From Candidatus Krumholzibacteriia bacterium (GTDB lineage Bacteria > Krumholzibacteriota > Krumholzibacteriia > G020349025), in contig DASRJW010000079.1 of assembly GCA_035649275.1 (NCBI GenBank), forward strand, positions 1-25,715: 25,715 bases of DNA. The letters run 5' to 3'. Shown here piece by piece: positions 1-7,370 of this stretch (position 1 is its first letter; every line of letters starts with the position of its first letter). The position numbers and the translations under genes were made by a program. The notes under the pieces were generated by a model. It worked only from the letters and a program-made list of their open reading frames with translations, searched no databases and was not told where the DNA came from.

Positions 1-1470
1 CTCGTCGATCTTGAAATCCGGGATGTTGGAGGCTCTCTCCCAGCTCGCGGCGTCGTCGTCGCAGAACTCGTGTTTCACGCTTTGGTAGGTCCCGACCAGC
101 GTCGCCCGCATGCCGCGACTGTGCCGGTACAGATCGATCCCCGCGCCCGCGATCCAGCCCCAGCTCTGCAGATCCACTTGCATGGTCTGGGTGCCGAACT
201 GGTCGAAAGAGTGCGCCGTGGAGATGAAGAAAGCCGGCCCCCCCCGCAACATCGGCCGGAAGCGGGCGAGCAGCGTCGGCCGGTAGGTGAGCTCGAAGCT
301 CAAGCGATGCTCCGTCGCCGCCATGCGCTCCGTCACCGGGGGTTCCACGTCAGCGCCGGGAGGAGTGATCTCGTCGGGGCCAAACGGTCCCTCGTAGCTG
401 CGCGAGGTGTAGCCGTATTCCAGCAGCAGGTCGAGGTCGCGCAGCACCGGCCAGCCGCCGTTCGGCGACGGCCAGTGCAGGCTGGTGTTCAGGCCCGCGG
501 CGAAGAGGAAGTCGTTGGAGCGCTCGACCTGCAGGAGGATGTCCTGCGGCAGCGGCGTCGCCGAGCTGCTGAAGAGCGGCTCGACGACGATCGCGAAGCG
601 AGCGCCGGGGGCGAGGAGCTGGTGTCGCACGCCCTCCTGTCCGGCTTGGGCTTCCAGGTAGAGCGCCAAGAGCGGGTCGAAGCGTGGCCGATCGGCCCGC
701 GCTTCCGGTTCGGCCACCTGCGCGAAGAGAGCGCGCTGGGCGTGCTCGCCGGCCTCGAGGTACTGCTTCTCGCCGAGGAGTCGCGCCGCCGCGTCGGCGT
801 CGCTTTCGCTGCTCTCCGGCAGCTTGGCCCGCGTGAGGATGGCGTCGCGGACGGTGCGCACCGCGGCCTCCCACGGCAGCGGCAGCGGATTGGCGCGGGT
901 GAGCCACACCGTATCGTCCTGGTTCGCCACGGCCGGCACCAGGAACAGGCCCACACCTTCCTGCACCAGCATCTGCTGGTTCGCCACCATGCGCGTGAGA
1001 CGCACCGGCGAGCGCTCCGCCGCCGGGAGCGCGCTGAACTGTTCGAGCACCTGCCGGCCCAGGATCTCCGGCGCCAGCACCGGACGTTCGCCGGGCATGT
1101 GTCGCAGCACGGTGAAAACGTGCTCCCCCACCGCCGGCGCGCTCGGGGCCTCTGCGGTCAGGACCTGGCCGTCGACGGCGATGATCACATCGCCCTCTTG
1201 CACACCGAGCGCGCGCTGGTGCTCGCTGGTCGAGCTCACCTGCGCCCCCGCGACGCCCGCCAGCGTCGCGTCCGCCACCGTTCCGGCGGGGAACAAGTCG
1301 GGATGGCTCGCCGCCAGGCGGGCCGCCGCGCCGTTGGCGGTGGTTTGGGCCGCCACCATGCTCGCCCCCGCTGCCGCACTCGCGGCCGCCGCCAGAGTGG
1401 CACGCCGGAGTACGAGGTGCAGGGAACGCCATCCCGGTGAAATAGCGTCCGTGCGCGGCAGTCTTTTCAT
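1..1470 (-). CDS. Exported PDZ-like / beta-barrel protein, 3' end cut by window edge
   Basis: Reading the minus strand from an ATG at 1470 gives 490 codons with no stop before the window edge, so the C-terminus is missing. Residues about 19-42 form an alanine-rich hydrophobic stretch ending in MVAAQ, which looks like a signal peptide. Residues about 75-125 contain LGVQEGDVIIAVDGQVL, the core of a PDZ domain. Residues about 229-253 (AARLLGEKQYLEAGEHAQ) resemble a single TPR helix pair. From about residue 290 on, alternating polar and aromatic strands such as FELTYRPTLL and WIAGAGIDLYRH suggest an outer-membrane beta-barrel. The role is unknown; a periplasmic scaffold anchored in the outer membrane is an inference. 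No convincing ribosome site precedes the ATG, so the start is the weak point. The gene lies 105 bases downstream of the radical SAM gene on the same strand and may be co-transcribed with it. Confidence 0.7.
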   Translation of the reverse strand, partial: MKRLPRTDAISPGWRSLHLVLRRATLAAAASAAAGASMVAAQTTANGAAARLAASHPDLFPAGTVADATLAGVAGAQVSSTSEHQRALGVQEGDVIIAVDGQVLTAEAPSAPAVGEHVFTVLRHMPGERPVLAPEILGRQVLEQFSALPAAERSPVRLTRMVANQQMLVQEGVGLFLVPAVANQDDTVWLTRANPLPLPWEAAVRTVRDAILTRAKLPESSESDADAAARLLGEKQYLEAGEHAQRALFAQVAEPEARADRPRFDPLLALYLEAQAGQEGVRHQLLAPGARFAIVVEPLFSSSATPLPQDILLQVERSNDFLFAAGLNTSLHWPSPNGGWPVLRDLDLLLEYGYTSRSYEGPFGPDEITPPGADVEPPVTERMAATEHRLSFELTYRPTLLARFRPMLRGGPAFFISTAHSFDQFGTQTMQVDLQSWGWIAGAGIDLYRHSRGMRATLVGTYQSVKHEFCDDDAASWERASNIPDFKIDE

Positions 1471-1575
1471 GAGGTCAATATGCGGGGCTGCGCCACGGAG
1501 GGCAAGCAGAGCCGTGGCTCGGCGCCACCTTGCGACGCGCCGGGCAGCGGCGGACTTTCCCGACGCCCGGGGTCG

Positions 1576-2592
1576 TCAGACCCGCCCCAATCGCGCCAGG
1601 GCCGCGTCGCGCAGCATCTCGGCGCCGATCCCCCACTTGTGCGCCATGATCTGGGACTTGCTCGTGCAGATGAGCCAGCAGCGGTCGCAGGCAGCGGCGA
1701 AGTCGCGGGCCGCCACCGCCGCCGGCGACGACCACAACTCCTCCCAGGTCTGCTCACGTAGGTTGCCGATCTTCACGTCCAGAATGTGACAGAGAAAGAC
1801 GTTGGCGAAGGAGTCCAGGTAGAAGAAGCCGGAGGCACCGTCGCAGCGGAAGCGGCGCTTGCCGCTCTGGTGGTACTCCAGCAGGGTCTTGTTGAACCAG
1901 CCGCGGAAATTCTCCTTCAGGTCCCACTTGCGGTACTGCACGGCGATGACCTGAGACATCGCCAGGCGCAAAGCATGCGCATCTCGGGGCCGCATGCTCT
2001 CCTTGTCGGACCCGAAGTAGATCGGCGAGTCCAGTGCCACCGTGATCGACAGCTGCAGGTCCCGGCTCTCGGCGAAGCGATGCACCGCCTCCAGCTCGTG
2101 CACGTTGTCGTCGAGCAAGGTGAAACCGATCCCGAGGTCCCGCACCCCGGCGGTGCGGCAGAGCTCGAGCGTCTGCACGCACTTGGCGAAGCCCTTCGGG
2201 ATGCCGCGGATCCGGTCGTGGGTGGCTTCCATGCCGTCGATGGAGACGCGGACGGCGAGGCCAGGAGCCGCGGCCAGGAGATCCGGCAGGAGCTTCGCCG
2301 TCTTCCCCGGTTGGAACCCGTTGGTGGAGATGACCAGCCGCGCCCGCGGGTTGCGGCGCCGGATGGCCGCCAGGATCTCCGGCAGATCGCTGCGGAGAAA
2401 GGGTTCGCCGCCGCTGATGTTGATGTCGCGCAAGCTCGTCGGTAGGCGGCCGAAGACCTCCGGTGCCACCTCGCCGTGCATGTCGTTCTTCCAAATGTCG
2501 CACATGGTGCAGCGGGCGTTGCAGTTGAGCGTCACCGAGACGATGGCGTTGTGCGGCTGCGGGAGTGGTGGCCCGGGGAGCGTCGTGGACAC
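1576..2592 (-). CDS. Radical SAM protein with SPASM/twitch-type C-terminus
   Basis: A 338-residue protein with the radical SAM signature CNARCTMC (Cys24, Cys28, Cys31), which binds the 4Fe-4S cluster that cleaves S-adenosylmethionine, followed by the SAM-contacting SGGEP motif at 60-64. The C-terminal third has five more cysteines (250, 268, 302, 305, 309), the last three as CDRCWLIC, the pattern of a SPASM or shortened twitch domain holding an auxiliary cluster. Such proteins include peptide-maturing enzymes and MoaA/NifB/PqqE relatives; the substrate cannot be named here and no small precursor peptide gene is visible nearby. The start is GTG at 2592, set by a GGAAGG ribosome site seven bases upstream. 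The gene is divergent from the secreted-protein gene at 2855 and upstream of the exported PDZ protein, which may hint at an envelope-related modification. Confidence 0.88.
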   Translation of the reverse strand: MSTTLPGPPLPQPHNAIVSVTLNCNARCTMCDIWKNDMHGEVAPEVFGRLPTSLRDINISGGEPFLRSDLPEILAAIRRRNPRARLVISTNGFQPGKTAKLLPDLLAAAPGLAVRVSIDGMEATHDRIRGIPKGFAKCVQTLELCRTAGVRDLGIGFTLLDDNVHELEAVHRFAESRDLQLSITVALDSPIYFGSDKESMRPRDAHALRLAMSQVIAVQYRKWDLKENFRGWFNKTLLEYHQSGKRRFRCDGASGFFYLDSFANVFLCHILDVKIGNLREQTWEELWSSPAAVAARDFAAACDRCWLICTSKSQIMAHKWGIGAEMLRDAALARLGRV

Positions 2593-2599
2593 GAAAGAA

Positions 2600-2605
2600 C
2601 CTTCC
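2600..2605 (-). promoter_or_regulatory. Ribosome binding site fixing the GTG start of the radical SAM gene
   Basis: Minus-strand GGAAGG lies seven bases before GTG at 2592. No ATG with a comparable site is nearby, so it decides the start. Confidence 0.6.
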
Positions 2606-2646
2606 GGAGTGGGCGCAGGCTAGAGCTCCGCACGCTGGCTCCGAGA

Positions 2647-2655
2647 AGTATAGCA
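2647..2655 (-). promoter_or_regulatory. Extended -10 promoter candidate for the radical SAM gene
   Basis: The minus strand reads TGCTATACT, a TGn extension followed by a -10 box one base from TATAAT. There is no good -35 box 17 bases upstream, as expected for an extended -10 promoter. Transcription would begin near 2640, ahead of the ribosome site at 2600-2605. Confidence 0.4.
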
Positions 2656-2707
2656 GCCCTCCCGGAGGCTCCTCCGGCGCCGGCCTGGGCGCGCGCCGCG
2701 TCGCCGC

Positions 2708-2737
2708 TTGTTCGGTATTCCCGGCGCAAGGTAGAAT
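2708..2737 (+). promoter_or_regulatory. Sigma70-like promoter candidate for the secreted protein at 2855
   Basis: TTGTTC and TAGAAT are separated by 18 bases. The predicted start would leave a leader of about 110 bases before the ATG at 2855. It lies in the 262-base gap between divergent genes (2593-2854), which otherwise shows only C-rich sequence and no supported small gene. Confidence 0.4.
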
Positions 2738-2854
2738 CACTGCGCTCCTCGGGGGGTTCAGCCGCCCACGGGCCTCGGTCCCCCACCACCCCCAAGACCG
2801 AGCCCGCCCATCCGCCGCCGAATCCCGTCGAGCCTCGAACCGGGAGGAAGCGCG

Positions 2855-4033
2855 ATGCAAGGTTCTTTGTCTGCGCTACGCCGCCGCCCCCAAGGCGTCG
2901 CGTTCTCCTTGCCGCCGGCGCGTGCCGGCTTGTCTGCCGTGCTCTGCTTGACGTTCTCCGGCACGGCACTCGCCCTCGACCAGGTGCAGAACGAGGTATG
3001 GACGCTGCCGCAAGCGGGGTCCAGCCAAGTGAGCGTCCTCTTCGATGCTCAGGTGAGCGAACTCGACCTGAGCAGCGGCATCCACTTCTCGATCGCAGTG
3101 CACGAGGGCGGAGGCGAGCCCCGTGCGGTGCTCCGCATCGCCACGAATGCGGTGACCAACCTGCCCGGGGTGGGCAAACCCCTCACCCTCCGCGTCGATT
3201 TCGACCTCGCCTGCAACGGGACGACGGTGAGCGGCACGCCGCTGGGAGCGACGGCGCGTTTCTGCGTCTTCGACCGTGGCAACGCCTGGAACCCACTGCC
3301 AGGCGCCGGTCACGGCGACAGCACCACCGTCGCCGGCTCCTTCGGCCTGGTGGTCCTGGACGAAGCGGGGAACCCGGGGCCGAATCCGACCTCGAGCACC
3401 GCCTTGCATTGCGCCACCGCCGCCGGCCAGGCTCCGGTCGTCACCGCCACACCGCCGCCGGCACGGCGGCAAGCGCCTCTCCGCATCCTCGACGGCGAGA
3501 ACCCGGGCACCATCGGCATCTTCTTCGATCCGGAAGGAACCCAGTGCGCGGGCGTGATCGCGCCGGGCGGCATCGATACGGTCTACGTCGTCGCCAAGCT
3601 GGGAGAGTCCGACGACAGCCGCTGCGGCATCGCCGGCGCCGAGTTCCGCTTCGCTGGGATCCCCGCCTCCTGGCACACGTCACCGGTGCTCAACCACGAG
3701 ATGCTCGGGATCGGCGACCCCTTCGTCGAGGGCGTCACGATGGTGGCGGCGAACTGCAAGCAGCCGGCGAGCGGCGCGATCTTGCTCTTCACCGTTCTCG
3801 TCCAGGCGGATGGGCCGGCGGCCAATCTCACCTTCACCATCGAGAAGCGGGAGCCGCCGACGAACTCCCTCTTCCCTTGCCCGCTGCTCCTGGCCTGCGA
3901 CAACCCGGTGTTCACCAAGATCTGCGTCGAAGGGCAGTCCTGTTTCGTGAACTTCACGACGCCGCGCAAGTGCCCGACGCCGTTGGCAGTACAGAACACC
4001 AGCTGGAGCATGATCAAGGAGCTCTATCGCTGA
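2855..4033 (+). CDS. Secreted protein of unknown function with C-terminal TSWSMIKELYR motif
   Basis: A 392-residue protein with a basic N-terminus and a hydrophobic segment (about 25-41, GLSAVLCLTFSGTALA), a signal peptide probably cut near ALA. The mature part is beta-rich, with scattered cysteines that could form disulphides. The second half carries GTIGIFFDPEGTQCAG, an AEFRFAGIPASW stretch and LFPCPLLLACDNP, and the chain ends in TSWSMIKELYR. No enzyme motif is visible. From memory, proteins with this second half and a similar C-terminal tail are common in uncultured lineages such as Candidatus Eisenbacteria; this was not checked. The start is well supported by GGAGGAAG at 2843-2850. The gene is convergent with glutamate dehydrogenase and probably monocistronic. 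A surface or extracellular role is inferred only from the signal peptide. Confidence 0.8.
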   Translation: MQGSLSALRRRPQGVAFSLPPARAGLSAVLCLTFSGTALALDQVQNEVWTLPQAGSSQVSVLFDAQVSELDLSSGIHFSIAVHEGGGEPRAVLRIATNAVTNLPGVGKPLTLRVDFDLACNGTTVSGTPLGATARFCVFDRGNAWNPLPGAGHGDSTTVAGSFGLVVLDEAGNPGPNPTSSTALHCATAAGQAPVVTATPPPARRQAPLRILDGENPGTIGIFFDPEGTQCAGVIAPGGIDTVYVVAKLGESDDSRCGIAGAEFRFAGIPASWHTSPVLNHEMLGIGDPFVEGVTMVAANCKQPASGAILLFTVLVQADGPAANLTFTIEKREPPTNSLFPCPLLLACDNPVFTKICVEGQSCFVNFTTPRKCPTPLAVQNTSWSMIKELYR

Positions 4034-4035
4034 CT

Positions 4036-4066
4036 GCGAGTGGCAGGCCGGCGCGGCTGCCGTCGC
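4036..4066. terminator. Hairpin between convergent genes, candidate bidirectional terminator
   Basis: GCGA and GGCAG pair with CTGCC and TCGC around a ten-base loop, with a small internal bulge. It begins three bases after the stop of the 2855 gene and ends 20 bases before the glutamate dehydrogenase stop. There is no T run on either side, so intrinsic termination is uncertain. Confidence 0.4.
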
Positions 4067-4086
4067 TGGCGCCGGGTCCGATCGTC

Positions 4087-5676
4087 TCACTGCGAAAAAC
4101 CCTCGAGCTTGTAGTGCGCCTCGAGCCGGCGGAGCGCCAGCACCATGGCGGCCATGCGCATGTCCAGCGGCTCGCCGGTGACGTGGCGGGTCGAGTCCCA
4201 GAACGGCGTGCGGCGCGGCCGGTTGGCGGCGATGTCGAGGATGACGTTGTAATTGGACTTGATCGCTTCCGAGAGTCTTTCGTTGACCTTCGCCTCGGTC
4301 CAATGCTCCTGGCGGTTGTTCTGCAGCCACTCGTAGTAGCTCACGATGACGCCGCCGGCGTTGGCGATGATGTCCGGGATGATGCCAATGCCGCGCTCCC
4401 GGAGCACCTCCTCGCCGTCCAAGGTGCAGGGCCCGTTGGCCCCCTCGGCGACGAGCTTGACGTTGAGCTTGTGGGCCACCTCGGCATTGATGACGCCCCC
4501 GAGCGCCGCGGGCACGAAGAGGAAGGCGTCGAGCCCCCAGAACTCGTCGAGGTGGATGCTGCGCGCCTTCGGGAAGCCCTCGACGCTGTGCTTCACGTTC
4601 GTCGGTGAGGCGACGTACTCCTGCAGCGCTTCGGGATCGATGCCGGCAGGGTCATAGATGGTGCCGTCCCGGTCATTCACCGCGACGAGCTTGGCGCCGC
4701 GCGGCACGGCGATGCGGGCGAAGGCGGAGCCCACGTTGCCGTAGCCTTGCATGGTGAAGTTCACGTCCTGCCACGACACCTTCTCCGGCGCGATGAGCCG
4801 GTCCGCACTGGGGGACTGGCGGTGTCGCAGCCACTCCTCGATGCAATAGAAGAGGCCGCGGCCCGTGGCCATCTCGCGCCCCTCGCTGCCCCAGATGCGG
4901 GCGTCCTTCCCGGTCACGACGCCGCGCAGCCGGTGGTACTCGGCCTCGCCGTCGGAGTACTGGCGGAAGAAATGCCCCATGATCACCGAGTTCGTGCCCA
5001 CGTCGGGGGCCGGGATGTCGGTGTTGGGGCCGATGAAAGGCTTGAGCTTGTACATGAAGCGCAGCGAGATGCGCTCGATCTCGTCGTCCGAGTAGTTCCG
5101 CGGGTCCATGCGGATGCCGCCCTTGCCGCCGCCGAAGGGGATGTCGCTGATGGCCGTCTTCCAGGTCATCTCGGCGGCGAGCAGCTTGAAGAGATCCAGG
5201 CTCACCTGGTGGTGGTAGCGGATGCCACCCTTGTAGGGACCGCGGATGTTGTTGTGCTGCACCCGGTAGCAGCGCAGCTGCTCGGGGCGCCGCGGGTGGA
5301 TGTGGTAGAGCCGGCCGCCGAACAGGCGCAGCACGCCGTCGCGGACGGTGGTGTCGCTGCTGGCGAAGATGCGCGGGCGGAAGGAGACCTGACCGTTGGC
5401 GAGGATGTTGTAGTACTTGGGATCGAGACTGCTTTCGAGGAGATCCTCGTAATCCTTGCCGCGCTGCGCGTACTCCTCCGGGGTGAACTCCACCATGCGG
5501 TTGTTGATGTCCACGGTGATGGTGAACATGATCTCGTGGTGGGGCTCGGAGAGCTCCAGCGCGACACGGGGGTCGAGCTTGAGGAGCTGCGCCGTGTCCA
5601 GGAAGAGGCGCATCGAGTTCTCGTAGAGCGAAGGAGAGGACTTGGCCTCTCCTGGACGGGTCACCATCGAAGCCAT
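4087..5676 (-). CDS. gdhA: Glutamate dehydrogenase (Glu/Leu/Phe/Val dehydrogenase family)
   Basis: Catalyses reversible oxidative deamination of glutamate to 2-oxoglutarate and ammonia in the cytoplasm. The 529-residue protein has the substrate-binding GPYKGGIRYH (Lys near 149), the catalytic-lysine motif GGGKGGI (near 185), PAPDVGT (near 222), GSEGREMATGRG, and the dinucleotide-binding GYGNVGSA near 311. Coenzyme preference cannot be read safely. It is about 100 residues longer than typical bacterial enzymes of about 420-450 residues, mainly because of extra sequence between the N-terminal helix and YRVQHNN. The frame is open upstream to 5778, but a start at ATG 5676 is chosen because of a GGGGAGGA site and because a promoter (5760-5788) lies inside the longer version. 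It is convergent with the 2855 gene and divergent from the glycosyltransferase unit. Confidence 0.95.
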   Translation of the reverse strand: MASMVTRPGEAKSSPSLYENSMRLFLDTAQLLKLDPRVALELSEPHHEIMFTITVDINNRMVEFTPEEYAQRGKDYEDLLESSLDPKYYNILANGQVSFRPRIFASSDTTVRDGVLRLFGGRLYHIHPRRPEQLRCYRVQHNNIRGPYKGGIRYHHQVSLDLFKLLAAEMTWKTAISDIPFGGGKGGIRMDPRNYSDDEIERISLRFMYKLKPFIGPNTDIPAPDVGTNSVIMGHFFRQYSDGEAEYHRLRGVVTGKDARIWGSEGREMATGRGLFYCIEEWLRHRQSPSADRLIAPEKVSWQDVNFTMQGYGNVGSAFARIAVPRGAKLVAVNDRDGTIYDPAGIDPEALQEYVASPTNVKHSVEGFPKARSIHLDEFWGLDAFLFVPAALGGVINAEVAHKLNVKLVAEGANGPCTLDGEEVLRERGIGIIPDIIANAGGVIVSYYEWLQNNRQEHWTEAKVNERLSEAIKSNYNVILDIAANRPRRTPFWDSTRHVTGEPLDMRMAAMVLALRRLEAHYKLEGFSQ

Positions 5677-5686
5677 AACGGGCGGT

Positions 5687-5694
5687 TCCTCCCC
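5687..5694 (-). promoter_or_regulatory. Ribosome binding site supporting the gdhA start at 5676
   Basis: Minus-strand GGGGAGGA sits ten bases before the ATG at 5676. It favours this start over the longer open frame beginning at 5778. Confidence 0.6.
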
Positions 5695-5759
5695 GGCGGT
5701 CCGGCGGCTCGTCCGGACGTGCACGGCCGACAGGCCTGGATGCGTCAAGAACGCCATCC

Positions 5760-5788
5760 ATTCTAGGCGGCGCCGCACGGCCGGGCAA
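5760..5788 (-). promoter_or_regulatory. Sigma70-like promoter candidate for gdhA
   Basis: On the minus strand TTGCCC and TAGAAT are separated by 17 bases. The start of transcription would fall near 5753, giving a leader of about 75 bases before the ATG at 5676. Confidence 0.5.
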
Positions 5789-5800
5789 GCCGGGGCGGCA

Positions 5801-5830
5801 TTGACCGCTGCCTGGAAGCCCTCCTACCAT
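5801..5830 (+). promoter_or_regulatory. Sigma70-like promoter candidate for the glycosyltransferase unit
   Basis: TTGACC (one base from consensus) and TACCAT are separated by 18 bases. It is back-to-back with the gdhA promoter, their -35 boxes 12 bases apart, so one bound regulator could affect both. The gene start at 5877 follows about 40 bases after the expected transcription start. Confidence 0.45.
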
Positions 5831-5876
5831 CCGACCCACCCTGAGATCGGGGCGTCGCGAAGGCGGAGGGCGCTCG

Positions 5877-7367
5877 ATGCAGATGGAGTGGGCGCGGGCC
5901 GCGCTGTCGACGCTTTACACCCTGGTGTGCGTCTGGCTTGTTGTCTACGGCGCCTATCGCCTCGTCCTGCTCGGACTCTACCTCCGGTGCCGTCACCGCC
6001 GCCGCCTGGCACCGGCTCCCTCGACCTGGCCCACGGTCACGGTGCAGCTGCCGCTGTACAACGAACGCTTCGTCGCCCGGCGCCTCCTCGAGGCCGTGGC
6101 GGCCCTCGACTATCCCCGCGACCGCCTGCAGATTCAGGTGCTCGACGACTCGACCGACGGCACCACGCGACTCGCCCGGCGCCTCGCCGCCGCGCTCCGC
6201 CGCCGCGGCTTCGACGTGCAGTTCCTGCATCGCGAGGAGCGCCGCGGTTTCAAGGCGGGAGCGTTGGCGGCGGGATTGGTGCAGGCGCGGGGCGAATTGC
6301 TCGCTCTCTTCGATGCCGACTTCGTGCCACCCCGGGACTTCTTGCGCCGCAGCGTGCCGCACCTGTTGCAACCCGGTGTCGGCGTGGTGCAAGCGCGCTG
6401 GGGACATCTGAACGCCCAAGCTTCCTGGCTCACGCGCATGCAGGCGATCCTGCTGGATGGTCACTTCGTCATCGAGCAGACGGCGCGCGACGCCGCCGGC
6501 TGCTTCCTGAGCTTCAACGGCACCTGTGGCGTGCTGCGAAAGGAGGCCGTGGTCGCTGCCGGCGGTTGGAGCAGCGACACCGTCACCGAGGATCTGGATC
6601 TCAGCATCCGCATGCAGCTCGCCGGCTGGCGCGTGGTGTATCTGCACGATCTCGTCGTGCCGGGAGAGATCCCACCGGACGCCAACAGCTTCCGCCTGCA
6701 GCAGCGGCGTTGGACCAAGGGCGGCGTGCAGGTGGCGCGCAAGTTCCTGCCCCAGCTCGCCCGCGCCCCTTTGCCGTGGGCCCGCAAGCTCGAGGTCTGC
6801 TTCCACCTGAGCTGCTACGCCGCCTATCCGCTTCTCCTGCTCCTCGCCCTGCTGCGCGCACCGGCGCGCTTCTTCGCTCCTTCCGTCACCTTCCTTGGCT
6901 TCGTGCCCGGCGAACTGGAGGTCCTGCTTTGCGGCACCTTGCCGCTCCTGGTTTTCTACGCCGTCGCCCAGCGCGATGCCGGCGACGGCGGCTCCACCTG
7001 GCGTCTTCTCGGCCGCGGTGTACCTGCCATGGCGCTCGGTGCCGGTCTCGCGGTGAGCAACACCGGCGCCGTGCTGGACGGTCTCGTCGGTCGTGACTGC
7101 ACTTTCGAGCGCACGCCGAAGCGCGGCTGGCACGCCTACCGTCCGCGCCCCGGCTACCGCGCGCCGGGCACCGCCATCGCCGTCGTCGAGATCGCTATCG
7201 TCGTCTATCTCGTGCTCTGGAAAGTGTTCGGTACTGGTTTCGGCATGGTGACCGACATTCCCTTCCTCTTCTTCTACGGCTTCGGCCTCTTGCGCCTGGC
7301 CCTGCCGGCTCTGGCGCGCTGGCTCGAGCCGGGCACGGGCTTGCCGGCGCGCCGATCCGCCTGCTGA
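5877..7367 (+). CDS. Membrane GT2 glycosyltransferase, cellulose synthase-like
   Basis: A 496-residue inner-membrane protein. One membrane helix near residues 9-34 precedes a GT-A catalytic domain with PLYNE, LDDSTDGT near 90, the metal-binding DAD near 147, the catalytic TED near 237 and QQRRW near 276. This D, DxD, D, QxxRW set marks processive family-2 synthases. About five hydrophobic segments follow (near 300-325, 345-365, 385-400, 425-450 and 455-475), consistent with a BcsA/CslA-like channel. No PilZ (c-di-GMP) domain is present, unlike BcsA. The product is probably an envelope or extracellular polysaccharide, but the sugar cannot be told. ATG 5877 has GGAGGG six bases upstream. Its stop is three bases before the GTG of the next gene, so the two are probably translationally coupled. 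Confidence 0.9.
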   Translation: MQMEWARAALSTLYTLVCVWLVVYGAYRLVLLGLYLRCRHRRRLAPAPSTWPTVTVQLPLYNERFVARRLLEAVAALDYPRDRLQIQVLDDSTDGTTRLARRLAAALRRRGFDVQFLHREERRGFKAGALAAGLVQARGELLALFDADFVPPRDFLRRSVPHLLQPGVGVVQARWGHLNAQASWLTRMQAILLDGHFVIEQTARDAAGCFLSFNGTCGVLRKEAVVAAGGWSSDTVTEDLDLSIRMQLAGWRVVYLHDLVVPGEIPPDANSFRLQQRRWTKGGVQVARKFLPQLARAPLPWARKLEVCFHLSCYAAYPLLLLLALLRAPARFFAPSVTFLGFVPGELEVLLCGTLPLLVFYAVAQRDAGDGGSTWRLLGRGVPAMALGAGLAVSNTGAVLDGLVGRDCTFERTPKRGWHAYRPRPGYRAPGTAIAVVEIAIVVYLVLWKVFGTGFGMVTDIPFLFFYGFGLLRLALPALARWLEPGTGLPARRSAC

Positions 7368-7370
7368 GTC

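Noticed and set aside
70-1440. Plus-strand 456-codon open frame and minus-strand 360-codon frame opposite/over the first gene
   Set aside because: Arg/Pro/Gly-rich composition without motifs; the overlapping minus frame from 1470 has a signal peptide, PDZ core and barrel-like strands.
2476-4608. Plus-strand 710-codon open frame
   Set aside because: Crosses three real genes on both strands and has low-complexity Arg/Pro-rich composition; a high-G+C shadow.
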